Of a stretch of DNA of 64,000 nucleotides, positions 34,952 to 46,400 are shown one piece after another. The DNA comes from Bog-375 sp049698695. GTDB taxonomy: Bacteria > Acidobacteriota > Terriglobia > Bryobacterales > Bryobacteraceae. The position numbers were made by a program, and so were the translations under genes. Location: NCBI GenBank assembly GCA_049698695.1, contig JBAVYH010000057.1:62001-126000 (forward strand). The letters run 5' to 3'. Position 1 is the stretch's first letter; every line of letters begins with the position of its first letter. Under the pieces are notes generated by a model. That model saw only the letters and a list, made by a program, of their open reading frames with translations, was not told the origin of the DNA and did not search any database.

Positions 34952-36031
34952 ATGCGATTCTCGATGAAGCACACCGCAATTCAGATTTCGCTCGGAGCTG
35001 CGCTGCTTGCCACTGCCGCCGCGGCGCAGGCGCCGACCGCTCCCGCACCGCGCACGCACGCCTGGTGGCACGATGTCGACCCCGGTGTCCGCCCTTACAC
35101 CGCCAATGCCAAGAAGCTGCCATTGATCTCCGTCAAGGGCAACAAGTTCGTCGACCCGCAGGGCGCCACGGTGCTGTTCCGCGGCCTCTCCATCTCCGAT
35201 CCCGACAAACTCGAACAGCAGGGCCATTGGAACCGCGAGCATTTTGTAAAGGTTCAGGAGATGGGCGCGCACGTGGTGCGCATTCCCATCCACCCGGTCG
35301 CCTGGCGCGAGCGAACGCCGGCCGAGTATCTCAAGCTGCTCGACCAGGCGGTGGAGTGGTCGACCGACCTGGGAATGTATGTCGATCTCGACTGGCATTC
35401 CATCGGCAATCTCACCACCGGCCTTTTTCAAGACCCGATGTACGATACTTCGCTCCAGGAAACGAACCAGTTCTGGCGCATCGTGGCCCACCATTTCGCC
35501 GGCCACAATACGGTGGCGTTCTTCGAGCTCTTCAATGAGCCGACCACCTTTCGCGATCAGCTCGGTCCGGTTTCCTGGGACGAATGGAAGAAGATCAACG
35601 AGAACCTGATCACCATCATCCGCGCGAACCGCGCGCAAGCGATCCCGCTGGTGGCCGGCTTCGATTGGGCGTACGATCTGACCCCGCTGCAGCTCAGCCC
35701 GATCGCTGCCGAGGGCATCGGCTACGTGGTTCACCCGTATGCCAACAAGCGGCCGCGGCCGTGGGAGCCGAAATGGGAAGAGGACTTCGGTTTTGCCGCC
35801 GCCACCTACCCCGTGGTCGCCACCGAGTTCGGCGGCTTCCAGCAGGGCGGAGCCGCCGGACAAACGCCGTACGGGCCGTCGATCATCAAGTACCTGGAAG
35901 GCAAGGGCATCAGTTGGATGGTCTGGTGCTTCGACCCGGAATGGGGTCCGACCCTGATCAGCGACTGGAACTACACGCTGAACGCGTCCGGCGAGTTTGC
36001 CAAGCAAGCCCTGCACGGAGAAGTGCAGTAG
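34952..36031 (+). CDS. Glycoside hydrolase family 5 (cellulase-type), exported
   Basis: 359 residues. The signal peptide is MRFSMKHTAIQISLGAALLA, with cleavage near AAAQ. The TIM-barrel of family 5 keeps VRIPIHPVAW, the catalytic acid/base Glu196 in FELFNEP and the nucleophile Glu292 in VVATEFGG; His residues of the active-site cleft lie in DWHSIGN and VVHPYA. Substrates in this family include cellulose, mannan and other beta-glucans; the exact one is not fixed by what I see. It should act outside the inner membrane. No carbohydrate-binding module is attached. A second ATG (34964) is possible; neither has a clear ribosome site. Confidence 0.9.
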   Translation: MRFSMKHTAIQISLGAALLATAAAAQAPTAPAPRTHAWWHDVDPGVRPYTANAKKLPLISVKGNKFVDPQGATVLFRGLSISDPDKLEQQGHWNREHFVKVQEMGAHVVRIPIHPVAWRERTPAEYLKLLDQAVEWSTDLGMYVDLDWHSIGNLTTGLFQDPMYDTSLQETNQFWRIVAHHFAGHNTVAFFELFNEPTTFRDQLGPVSWDEWKKINENLITIIRANRAQAIPLVAGFDWAYDLTPLQLSPIAAEGIGYVVHPYANKRPRPWEPKWEEDFGFAAATYPVVATEFGGFQQGGAAGQTPYGPSIIKYLEGKGISWMVWCFDPEWGPTLISDWNYTLNASGEFAKQALHGEVQ

Positions 36032-36068
36032 CGGGCCGGGCGGGGAATAGCCAGTTCGAAGCCGGCAG

Positions 36069-36093
36069 CCGCTCCCTCATGGTCGCGGCTCCG
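36069..36093. repeat. Dispersed CCGCTCCC element, copy 3
   Basis: CCGCTCCCTCATGGTCGCGG then CTCCG. Two changes from the copy at 11288-11312. It lies in the 126-base gap between the convergent GH5 and galT genes. Confidence 0.75.
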
Positions 36094-36157
36094 AAAGGCG
36101 CCGGAAAGGTCGAGATGAATTTCGACCCGGCACGCAGGAATGCGTGCGCCAGGGAGC

Positions 36158-37174
36158 TTACACCGCGCGCAGGCGCTCGGCGGCGGCTTCCGGGGTGAGA
36201 TCGCGCTGGGGCACGGCGAGCATCTCATAGCCCACCAGGAACTTGCGCACCGTGGCCGAGCGCAGCAGAGGGGGATAGAAATGCAGGTGCATATGCCACT
36301 CCGGATGCGCCTGGCCATCGGTCGGACTCTGGTGGAAGCCCATGCTGTAAGGGAAAGGCGCCGCAAAAAGACGGTCGTAGCGCGCGGTCAGGCGTTTGAG
36401 AATGTCGGCCAGGCCGTCGCACTCGGCGTCATCGAGGTCATCGATGGCGGCGATGTGGCGCCGCGGCATCACCATCGTCTCAAACGGCCACACCGCCCAA
36501 AACGGCACCACCGCCATCCAGCTTGCGTTCTCCTCCACTAGCCGTTGCCGGCGCGCGGCTTCGAGCGCCAGGTAGTCACAGATGAGGCACCGCGCGCGCG
36601 CTTCGCGCCACGCCAGTTGCGCAGCCTGTTCCTTTACGATCTCGTTCGGCAGGTGCGCGTTCGACCAGATCTGGCAATGCGGATGCGGGTTACTGCAGCC
36701 CATCATGGCGCCGCGGTTTTCGAAGATCTGCACGTGCCGGATATACTCGCGCGCGCCCAGCTCGCGGTATTGCTCGGCCCAGGTGTCGACCACGCGGCGG
36801 ATGTCGGCGGCCTCCATGTGGGCGATGGTGAGATTGTGTTTGGGTGAAAAGCATACCACGCGGCAGATGCCCGGCTCGCCTTGCGCCACCAGAAGCCCGC
36901 TCTCGTCAAAGCGGTCCGGCGGAGTCTCGGGCCGCAGGGCGGCGAAGTCGTTATCGAAAACGAAGGTGCATGTGTAACTCGGATTGCGAGCGCCGCCCAC
37001 GCGCGTATTGCCGGGGCATAGGTAGCAATCGGGATCGTATTCAGGCTGCAGAACGCGGGCGGTCTCTTCCACCTGCCCCTGCCACGGCCGCTCGGTGCGG
37101 TGCGGCGATACCAGCACCCATTCGCCGGTTAGCGGATTGAGCCGGCGGTGCGGATCCTGTTTCCAGTCGAACAT
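36158..37174 (-). CDS. galT: Galactose-1-phosphate uridylyltransferase
   Basis: 338 residues from MFDWKQDPHRRLNPLTGEWV. The frame stays open far upstream, but only antisense to trpB, so the ATG at 37174 is chosen. Zinc ligands Cys50 and Cys53 (DCYLC), and the catalytic His166 in NPHPHCQIW, are present; a further zinc/iron site is suggested by HPEWHMHLHFYPP. It transfers UMP from UDP-glucose to galactose-1-phosphate in the Leloir pathway, in the cytoplasm. No galK or galE is adjacent, so it may serve polymer-derived galactose along with the secreted glycosidases. It is divergent from trpB2, with 72 bases between them. Confidence 0.95.
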   Translation of the reverse strand: MFDWKQDPHRRLNPLTGEWVLVSPHRTERPWQGQVEETARVLQPEYDPDCYLCPGNTRVGGARNPSYTCTFVFDNDFAALRPETPPDRFDESGLLVAQGEPGICRVVCFSPKHNLTIAHMEAADIRRVVDTWAEQYRELGAREYIRHVQIFENRGAMMGCSNPHPHCQIWSNAHLPNEIVKEQAAQLAWREARARCLICDYLALEAARRQRLVEENASWMAVVPFWAVWPFETMVMPRRHIAAIDDLDDAECDGLADILKRLTARYDRLFAAPFPYSMGFHQSPTDGQAHPEWHMHLHFYPPLLRSATVRKFLVGYEMLAVPQRDLTPEAAAERLRAV

Positions 37175-37246
37175 GAAGTCACATGGTAACCAAACGCAGC
37201 GGCGGGGCGGGGAGCCGCCCGGCAGGCGTATTACAATAAGCCTTCC

Positions 37247-38605
<1,359 letters not shown>

Positions 38606-38630
38606 CGCTGCCCGCAGGGAGGAGCAGCCT

Positions 38631-40223
38631 ATGTTCGAGGTAACGCGCCGGGCGCAAGCCCGGCTGGCGATCGTGTGTGGCGCAGCCGCCTCCGCTCTCC
38701 CGCTCGGCGCTGCGAGTTGTGAGGCTCTGGCCCAGTTGGCGCTGCCGCAGACGACGATAACCACCGCCGTATCCATGCCGGCCGGAGACTTCACTCCGCC
38801 GGGAGGCCGGCCGCTCCACAGTCTCCCTGCCTTCTGCCGGGTGGCGGGAACCATTCAACCGATGGCGGACTCGAACATTCAATTTGAAGTGTGGATGCCG
38901 GCGTCAGGCTGGAACGGCAAGTTCCATGGGGCCGGCAACGGAGGTTTTGCAGGCGATATCAACTACGCGGAAATGGCGTCGGTGATCGGCCACGGTTACG
39001 CAGCCGCTTCCACCGACACGGGACACAGGGCACCATTCATCGATGCCGGCTGGGCGCTCGGCCACCCGGAGAAGGTGACCGACTTCGGATATCGCGCCAT
39101 CCACGAGACCGCGGGGAAAGCCAAGGCGATTATCGCTGCCTTCTATGGTTCGGGTCCGCGGCATTCTTATTTCCTGTCCTGCTCCAACGGTGGCCGCCAG
39201 GCTCTCATGGAGGCGCAGCGCTTTCCCGAAGACTACGACGGCATCATCGCGGGGGCGCCCGCCAACTTCTGGACGCACCTGCTGGTGATGGCAATTGCGG
39301 ACTCGCAGGCCATGCTGGCCGATCCCGCCAGCTACATTCCGGCCTCAAAACTGCCGGCCATTCAGGCAGCCGCGCTCGCGGCTTGCGACCGTTTGGACGG
39401 CGTCGAAGACGGCATCATCGAAAACCCCCTCTCGTGCCGGTTTGATCCCGCCGTACTGTTATGCAAGGGGCCGGACTCGGACAGTTGCCTGACGCCCGCA
39501 CAGTTGGCGGCATTGCAGAAGATTTACCGCGGCCCGCGAAGCTCGAAGGGCGTGCAAGTGTTTCCAGGCTATTCTCCCGGCGGTGAAGCGGAGCCGGGTG
39601 GCTGGGGAGTGTGGATCACAGGTGCGGCGCCGGAGCGCAGCCTGATGTTTTTGTTCGGTACGCACTACTTCCAGGACATGGTATTTGCCGATCCGGCCTG
39701 GGATTTCCGGACGTTCCAGTTGGAGCGGGATACCGCAGTATCCGACCGGAATACGAGTGGTGTTCTGAACGCGACCGATCCTGACCTGCGGCCATTTCAG
39801 GCGCGCGGCGGCAAGCTGATTCTCTACCACGGCTGGACCGATGCTGCGATTCCTGCCGCAAACACCGTGGACTACTATCGCAGCGTGCTTGCCAAAATGG
39901 GAGCAGCTTCCAGCGGCGGTTTCATCCGCTTGTTCATGGTTCCCGGCATGCAACACTGCGGCGGCGGATCCGGGCCGGACGTTTTCGGCCAGTTCGGCGG
40001 CGGCTCAGGCGATCCACAAAACGACATGACCGCGGCATTGGAGCGATGGGTGGAGCGAGGTGTGGCGCCTGAACGAATTGTCGCCACCAAGTACAAGAAC
40101 CCAGCCGAGCCAACCAGCGGCGTGGTGCGCACGCGTCCTCTGTGCGCCTATCCGCTGATTGCGCGTTGGAATGGTTCCGGCAGCACCGATGACGCTAGCA
40201 GTTTTCGCTGTGTGAAACCATAG
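38631..40223 (+). CDS. Tannase/feruloyl esterase family protein, exported
   Basis: 530 residues. The signal peptide is MFEVTRRAQARLAIVCGAAA, extending to about residue 35. The alpha/beta-hydrolase core has the nucleophile Ser in SYFLSCSNGGRQALMEAQR, with the usual CS(x)GG elbow, and the catalytic Asp/His near YHGWTDAAIPA and MQHCGGG. Cys pairs typical of the family (LSCSNGG, ACDRLDGVEDG, FRCV) probably form disulfides. The family cleaves gallate or ferulate esters of plant phenolics; the substrate here cannot be decided. It fits with the other secreted polymer-degrading enzymes of this window. Confidence 0.9.
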   Translation: MFEVTRRAQARLAIVCGAAASALPLGAASCEALAQLALPQTTITTAVSMPAGDFTPPGGRPLHSLPAFCRVAGTIQPMADSNIQFEVWMPASGWNGKFHGAGNGGFAGDINYAEMASVIGHGYAAASTDTGHRAPFIDAGWALGHPEKVTDFGYRAIHETAGKAKAIIAAFYGSGPRHSYFLSCSNGGRQALMEAQRFPEDYDGIIAGAPANFWTHLLVMAIADSQAMLADPASYIPASKLPAIQAAALAACDRLDGVEDGIIENPLSCRFDPAVLLCKGPDSDSCLTPAQLAALQKIYRGPRSSKGVQVFPGYSPGGEAEPGGWGVWITGAAPERSLMFLFGTHYFQDMVFADPAWDFRTFQLERDTAVSDRNTSGVLNATDPDLRPFQARGGKLILYHGWTDAAIPAANTVDYYRSVLAKMGAASSGGFIRLFMVPGMQHCGGGSGPDVFGQFGGGSGDPQNDMTAALERWVERGVAPERIVATKYKNPAEPTSGVVRTRPLCAYPLIARWNGSGSTDDASSFRCVKP

Positions 40224-40296
40224 GCCGGCCCCGGGAATGCCGGTTGCTTCTCTGGCGCACGCTGCGCCACACTGAGAGGGGTTCCTTTCGATCCTT

Positions 40297-40947
40297 ATGC
40301 CCGATTTTTGCAGTTGCGGCGCCGAGCTTCCGCCGGATGCATTGTTTTGCCACAAGTGCGGCAAGCCGCAAAGAGAACTGCCGGAAGTGGCCACTGAAGC
40401 GCGAGCGCCAGCGCCAGCGCCAGTTGTGCTGCCTCCGCTCGGACCCCAGCCGCAGCCGGCGCCGCTTGATTTCCGCAATCCGCTGGCGCTGAAGATCGCC
40501 TTGCTGGTGGCCATGGGCGCGACGGTCCTGTTCTTTGTGCTGCCGTTCGTCAATTGGCTCGCCGCGGGCTTCTTCGCGGCGTTCCTCTATCGGCGCAGAT
40601 CCGGCTCGCTGCTGAACGTCTGGGCGGGCGTGCGTATGGGCTGGATCACGGGCCTGCTGGCCTTTGTGCCGGCCGCCATCATGTCGCTGGCGGTCGAGCT
40701 TCCTGCCGCGCTCTCGGGCCGCCTGGCCAATACCTACGAGCAGCAGATGAAGAGTTTCCCGGTCCAAGACCCCGCCGCCATCCAATGGGCCGCCGGGTTC
40801 ATGGCGACCGGCCCCGGCGTTGCAGTGGTGCTCACGTTCACGCTCATCACGCTGTTTATCTTTATTACATTTCTCAGCATGGCCGGCGGCGCGCTGGCGG
40901 CCAAGCTCGGCCAGGCTAGCCCGCCGCGGGGCGGGAGTAGCGCTTGA
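40297..40947 (+). CDS. Zinc-ribbon membrane protein
   Basis: 216 residues, ATG at 40297. An N-terminal zinc ribbon has two CxxC knuckles: CSCG and CHKCG, with a Pro/Ala-rich linker after. Four hydrophobic segments follow: FALLVAMGATVLFFVLPF-like, LAAGFFAAFLY, GWITGLLAFVPAAIMSLAV, and TLITLFIFITFLSMAGGALAAKLG. The ribbon should lie in the cytoplasm and the rest in the membrane. This architecture is common in Acidobacteriota as a DUF-type protein with no function. The last 32 bases overlap the 3' end of the convergent EamA gene. Confidence 0.75.
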   Translation: MPDFCSCGAELPPDALFCHKCGKPQRELPEVATEARAPAPAPVVLPPLGPQPQPAPLDFRNPLALKIALLVAMGATVLFFVLPFVNWLAAGFFAAFLYRRRSGSLLNVWAGVRMGWITGLLAFVPAAIMSLAVELPAALSGRLANTYEQQMKSFPVQDPAAIQWAAGFMATGPGVAVVLTFTLITLFIFITFLSMAGGALAAKLGQASPPRGGSSA

Positions 40948-41812
40948 CCAGCGCCACCGCCGCGAAAATCACTAGCATCGCCGCCGATTCCCGCAGGCCA
41001 AACGGCTCGCGATAGAATAGCCACCCCAGCGCCACCGCGACCACCGCGTTCACGTACGGGTAAATTGAAACCACGGCCACCGGCAGCCGGTCCATCGAAT
41101 AGACGAACGCGCTATAGCCCACCAGCGAACCGAAGACCACCAGGTAGAGCAGCGCACTGACGCCGCGCGTGCTCCAGTGCACGGGATGGTGCGGGACCAG
41201 CAACGCAAAGGGCACCATCGTCAGTGCGGCTGCCAGTTGGTGAATGCCGCCGGCCACCACCGGGTGGGCCTTGCCGGCGTGGCGCCGTTGATAAATGGAG
41301 CCGAACGACCAGCCCGCCATGCCGATTTGCAGCACCAGGAAACCGATCAGCAGGCTGTGGCCGGCATACTGCGGGCCGGCGCCCGGCGTCACCAGCAGCG
41401 CCGCGCCCACCATGCCCAACGCCATCGCCCCGATGGTCGGAGCGTGCAGGCTTTCGCCGCCGGGCAGCAGCGCTTCCACTCCCACCATCCAGAATGGCGA
41501 CATGGCCACGATCAGGCCGGCCATGCCGCTGGGGATGAGGGTCTCGGAGACCACCAGCGCACCGTTGCCGATGGTGATCGTTCCCAGGCCGGCTATGCAG
41601 GCCGCCGCCAACTCCCTCCCACGCGGAATGTGCAGGCCGCGATACCAGGCGAATGCGAGCGTCAGCGCCCCGGAAATCGAATAGCGCACCGCGACCAGCG
41701 TGAGCGGCGGAAAGGTCTCGAGCGACATCCGTATGCCGAGGTAGGTGGTGCCCCAAAAGAAACACACTGCCGCCAAAGCCACATACGGTTTGAACAGAGG
41801 ATGTCGGGACAA
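40916..41812 (-). CDS. EamA/DMT family transporter
   Basis: 298 residues in two repeats of five membrane helices, the EamA arrangement: VALAAVCFFWGTTYLGIRMSL opens repeat one and MAGWSFGSIYQRRH repeat two. Internal motifs include VAMSPFWMVGVEAL and SIYPYVNAVVAVALGWLFYREPFG, which is the usual family sequence near the end of the second repeat. Members export amino acids, sugars or metabolites; the substrate is not identifiable. Its 3' end overlaps the zinc-ribbon gene by 32 bases tail to tail. The next gene upstream is an ECF sigma factor on the same strand, 93 bases away. Confidence 0.9.
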   Translation of the reverse strand: MSRHPLFKPYVALAAVCFFWGTTYLGIRMSLETFPPLTLVAVRYSISGALTLAFAWYRGLHIPRGRELAAACIAGLGTITIGNGALVVSETLIPSGMAGLIVAMSPFWMVGVEALLPGGESLHAPTIGAMALGMVGAALLVTPGAGPQYAGHSLLIGFLVLQIGMAGWSFGSIYQRRHAGKAHPVVAGGIHQLAAALTMVPFALLVPHHPVHWSTRGVSALLYLVVFGSLVGYSAFVYSMDRLPVAVVSIYPYVNAVVAVALGWLFYREPFGLRESAAMLVIFAAVALVKRYSRPAAG

Positions 41813-41905
41813 CCCTCAGCTTAGCATCGGCAGGCGAGCGGCACTGCCTCGCTGTCAGCGAGGAACCGGTATTCTGTCCGCGCCGTCCGGCCGCGGATCC
41901 AACTC

Positions 41906-42472
41906 CTACCGCCTCAATTCCCCTAAGAGCCAGGCGCGGGCCAACCTCCAGTCCCGCATCACTGTTTCGGCGGATACGCCGACAACTTCGGCCGTCTCCT
42001 TCACGTCAAGTCCCGCGAAGAAGCGCAATTCCACGATGCGCGCCTTCCGCGGATCGATTTCAGCGAGCGCGCTCAGCGCCTCGTCGAGCGCGATGAGTTC
42101 CTGTGACCGCTTCGGGGACAGATCGACGGCCTTCTCCAGATCTACTACGTGCGGCATCCGTCCGCGTTTCGCCGCAGAGCGCCGGCGCGCGCGATCCAGC
42201 AGGATTCGCCGCATCATGGTGGCCGAGACGGCAAAGAAATGCGCCCGATGCTGCCAATCCAACTGGTCGACATCGACAAGGCGCAGGTAGACCTCCTGAA
42301 CCAGGTCCGCCGCCTGCAGCGACATTCCCGGACGCTCGTTTTGCAGAAAATGGCCGGCCAGGCGGCACAGCTCGTGCTGCACTCGTGGAACCAGTTCGGC
42401 CAAGGCCTGCTGATCACCGCCGGCCCACGCACGAAGAAGCTGTGTGGTCTCCAGTTGCGATGGATCAGCCAT
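41906..42472 (-). CDS. ECF RNA polymerase sigma factor (module 3)
   Basis: 188 residues, TIGR02999 type. Region 2.2 reads MSLQAADLVQEVYLRL. It keeps one acidic residue (Asp56) at the DAED-like position and has no Thr there, unlike modules 1 and 2. Region 4 is LDVKETAEVVGVSAETVMRDW. The gene is divergent from the secreted-protein gene at 42653, with 180 bases between them. A kinase-ATPase-TPR gene comes next. The arrangement ECF / secreted protein / kinase suggests one response unit. Confidence 0.93.
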   Translation of the reverse strand: MADPSQLETTQLLRAWAGGDQQALAELVPRVQHELCRLAGHFLQNERPGMSLQAADLVQEVYLRLVDVDQLDWQHRAHFFAVSATMMRRILLDRARRRSAAKRGRMPHVVDLEKAVDLSPKRSQELIALDEALSALAEIDPRKARIVELRFFAGLDVKETAEVVGVSAETVMRDWRLARAWLLGELRR

Positions 42473-42652
42473 GAATGCCCCTCCGTCGGATCATATTATA
42501 TGGCCAGGGGGAGGCCGATACCGGACGTCGGTGGCCACACCCCCGAAAAATCTTTTCTCCGATTGCAGTTTTTCCCGGCGGATTGCGCCTTTGGAGGCGT
42601 ACGCAAACGACGAGTCATGAATTTGCGGTTTGCGACAGAAGGAGAAATCGAG

Positions 42653-43285
42653 ATGAACGCGACACACCGGGTAATCACTACAACTCTATGCGCAGCGATG
42701 GCGGGGATGCTGTTCGTTCCCGCGGCAAGCGCGTGCGGCTATCCAGCACTGCCGCAAGGTTCCCTCAGCTTTCAGCAACTCCGGCTGGATCCGCAGAACC
42801 CCCTGGAGACGGCTTCAGCCGCCAGTCTTGCTCGCGACCAAAGGGCCGCATCGAACGGGAGCGGCGTGTCGATCGTGGGGATGTGGAACGTCCAGTTTCT
42901 TTCCATGGGCAACACAACCCACAATCCGCCCATTCCGGATGGAGCCCAGATCGACTTCGGATACGTCCAGTGGCACAACGACGGAACCGAATTCATGAAC
43001 TCAGGCGGCCGCGCCCCGGCCACGCAGAATTTTTGTATGGGAGTATACCAGCAAACCGGGCGCTACACCTATGTGCTCAACCATTTTGCCCTGAGTTACG
43101 ACGCCACAACGGGACTGTTGAACGGTAAAGTCCTCATTGCTGAAGCCGTTACTGTGTCCCCGGGTGGCACCAAGTACAGCGGCACGTTTACGATCACTGT
43201 CTACGATACCAACGGAAGCGAGGTCGACCACTTGACCGGCCAGATCACTGCCGACCGGATAACGGTGGACACGACGACTCCCTGA
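42653..43285 (+). CDS. Secreted beta-rich protein in ECF module 3
   Basis: 210 residues. AGAAGGAG stands 8 bases ahead of the ATG at 42653. The signal peptide is MNATHRVITTTLCAAMAGML, with cleavage near ASACG. The mature part contains IVGMWNVQFLSMGN, YVQWHNDGTEFMNSGG, YVLNHFALSYDATTGLLNGK and YSGTFTITVYDTNGSEVDHL, an even alternation that suggests a beta-barrel with a calycin-like G-x-W start. The fold is an inference. I recall similar proteins as hypothetical in Acidobacteriota. It lies between the sigma factor and the kinase and could be an output or sensor of module 3. Confidence 0.8.
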   Translation: MNATHRVITTTLCAAMAGMLFVPAASACGYPALPQGSLSFQQLRLDPQNPLETASAASLARDQRAASNGSGVSIVGMWNVQFLSMGNTTHNPPIPDGAQIDFGYVQWHNDGTEFMNSGGRAPATQNFCMGVYQQTGRYTYVLNHFALSYDATTGLLNGKVLIAEAVTVSPGGTKYSGTFTITVYDTNGSEVDHLTGQITADRITVDTTTP

Positions 43286-43435
43286 GACGGCGCAAGCCGG
43301 ACGGGATGCAGGAGTCGCAGCAGAGGGCGGCGAAGCGAAAGCCCAACCGCCTTCCCCTCCAAAGATTTTGGTCCCGGGAATCGGCCGGCGCCGCCTGCGC
43401 TGGAGCGCGGCGCGTCATAATACGGAGGAAGCGCG

Positions 43436-46400
43436 GTGATCCGCATGGGCATTACTCCGGAACGCTGGAAGGAAGTCGAGGAACTGTACCACGCCTCTGT
43501 GGACCAAGCGCCGGAGAGACGAGACTCGCTCCTCGAGAAAGCGAGTCCCGAAGTTCGCGAGATCGTTCAGCGGTTATTGTCACAGGAAAAGACGGGCATC
43601 CTGGACCGGCCGGCCTGGGAAGCCGAAACGGAGTCGCTGACACCACCTCCCGCTATTGGGCCGGGGTCGTGCCTTGGGCCCTATTGTATTGAAGCCAGCG
43701 TGGGCACCGGGGGCATGGGAGAGGTCTTCCGCGCTTCGGACACCCGTCTTGCCCGGAAGGTTGCTATCAAGGCCATCCGCGCAGATCACTTTTCCGCGGG
43801 GCTTGAGCTGCGGTTCCTCGGCGAGGCCCGCGCCGCCTCGGCGCTCAACCATCCCAACATCATTACCATTTACGATGTCGGCACCCTGGAAAGGCAGCCA
43901 TACATTGTCATGGAATGGGTCGAGGGCCAGACGCTGCGCCAGAAACTGGCGCAGGGGCCTCTATCGATTCCGGAGGTTCTCGCGATCGCCTCGCAAGTTT
44001 TAGACGCAATCGCCGCGGCGCACGAAACCGGGATCATACATCGGGACCTGAAGCCGGAAAACATTATGGTGAATACGAGCGGCCGGGTGAAGGTACTCGA
44101 CTTTGGCATCGCCAAGCGCATATCGACTCCGGACGGTCCTACTCTTGACTCTGTACCAGGGAATGCTTTTGGTTTCGTCGTGGGCACACCGGGGTATATG
44201 TCGCCGGAGCAGGTCCGGGGCGAGGAGCTTGATTTCCGCTCCGACCATTTCTCATTCGGCGCGGTGCTCTACGAGCTAGCGGCCGGACGGCGGGCATTCG
44301 CGGGTAAATCGATCGCAGAGGTGCAGGCAGCGATCCTCCTGCAACAGCCCGAACCGTTGACCAGCTTGAATCCGCAGGCTCCGGCGCCGCTTCAGTGGGT
44401 GGTGGAGCGTTGTCTCAAGAAGGCTTCACGAGATCGCTTCGAAACGACTGAGGAATTGCGGCGCGAGTTCTCCGCAATCGTTACGCGGGCCGGCCGCGGC
44501 GAGGCGGCTTCCACGCCCGTCAACAACATCCCAACGCCGCGCACCGCTTTAATCGGACGCGAAGCGGAGATCTCCCGATTGCGGGATTTAGTTGCAGATC
44601 CCGATCTCCGCATTCTGACGCTGACGGGAGCGGGAGGAATCGGCAAGACGAGACTGGCAGTGGAACTAGGGCGTCAGGTTGCGGATCGCTTCGCCGGAGG
44701 CGCGTGTTTCGTGCAGCTCGAGAAGGTGAGCGATTCGAGCCTTGTGCCATCCGAAGTGGCTCTGGCTTTGGGTGTTGCTCAGTGGCCGGGCGCCGATCCG
44801 GAAGCGGCCATTGCGAATCATTTACGACAGCTTGCGGGGCCGGTGTTGCTTGTGCTCGATAATTTCGAGCATGTCCTGGAAGCCGCCGTTTTCGTGGCTC
44901 GTCTGGCTTCGGACCGCCTGAAGGCAGTGGTGACCAGCCGGGCGGCCCTGCGAGTCTATGGAGAGTATGAGTTCGCCGTCCCTTCCTTGAATTCCGGCGA
45001 TGGCGCGGGGCGCGGGGAGATGGCGCGCTCCCCGGCAGTCAGATTGTTTCTCGAACGCGCCACAGGCCTGCGTGGCTCCACGATGGACGAGGAGCAACTG
45101 GGAATCGTGTCTGCGATCTGCACCCGGCTGGACGGCCTGCCGCTGGCGATCGAACTGGCGGCGGCCCGCACCAGGCTGTTTCCGCTGAAAACATTGCAGG
45201 CGCGTCTGGACGATCCGCTGGCAGTGCTGGTTGGCGGTCCGCGGGATTTACCGCAGCGGCAGCACACGCTGCGGGCAACCATCGACTGGAGTTACAACCT
45301 GCTCGACGCGGAGCATCGGAAGCTGTTCCGCCGCATGGCCGTTTTTGTCGGCGGTGCTACCGTCGAAGCAATCGAGGCAGTGTGCGACACCCGTCAGGAT
45401 TTGAAGGTGAATCTATGGGCCGCGATTGAACTGCTGGCCGACAACAGTTTAATTCGCCGCATCGACATCGATGATGCGGAACCGCGATTCGCGATGCTCG
45501 AAACCATGCGGGAGTATGGCCTGGAGCAGTTGGCCGCCGCGAATGAAGAGCATTATACACGCAAAGCGCACGCGGCCTACTGCCTGGTCTCCGCGGAAGA
45601 AGAGGCTCCGTCCATGCGCCGTGAGCGCACCGGAAGACATCGATTCGACGCGGACCTTGGAAACTTTCGCGCCGCTCTCGATTGGCTCGTGACGAGTGGC
45701 GATGTGGAGTGGGGATTGCGGCTGGTAATGGCATTGGGGGTATATTTCTTTTCGCTCAGTCTCTCCACCGAAGGGCTGGACCGCATCTCGCGGCTGCTCG
45801 CACTTCCGGGCGTGGAACGCTTTCCGCGCCTGCGGAATTATGGCAGGTTCTGGCAGGCCGACTTCACTTACGAGGCGGGTAGTTCCGATCTCAGCGGCTT
45901 TTACGAGGCATGGAAGCTGTTCGAAGAAGCCAACGACCGGCACGGCATGTTTCAAACCGCACATCGTCTGGGTTTCAGCCTTCAGTTCAGCGATATTGCA
46001 GAAGCCCAACGATGGTCGGAGCGAGCCATGGAGTTGGCACGGGAAGCCGGCCACCCGGCGATGCTCGCGGGCGCCCTCAGCAACCTGGCGGACGTCGTGA
46101 AGGCAGGGAACCCCACGTACGCGCGAGCGCTGTATGTGGAGGCGATGCGTTTATTCGAATCGTCGGGCAACGAAGAGAATGCGATCTGGTCTCTCAGCCA
46201 TCAGGCCGACCTCTACCGGGAAGAGGGAAACGAGACTCACGCCCGTTCGCTCTATCAGGATGCCCTGAGGCGGTTCCGGCAACTAGGTCTTGCGCACGGC
46301 GTAGCGTCGTGTTTATACGATCTGGCCGGCCTCGATGCCGCCGGTGGACAGTTCGCCGAGGCGCAGCGTTTATACGAGGAATCCTTGCGGCTTTATGGAC

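Noticed and set aside
33800..36016. 738-codon minus-strand frame antisense to kinase 2 and the GH5 gene
   Set aside because: It crosses two unrelated plus-strand genes with catalytic motifs, so it cannot be a real gene.
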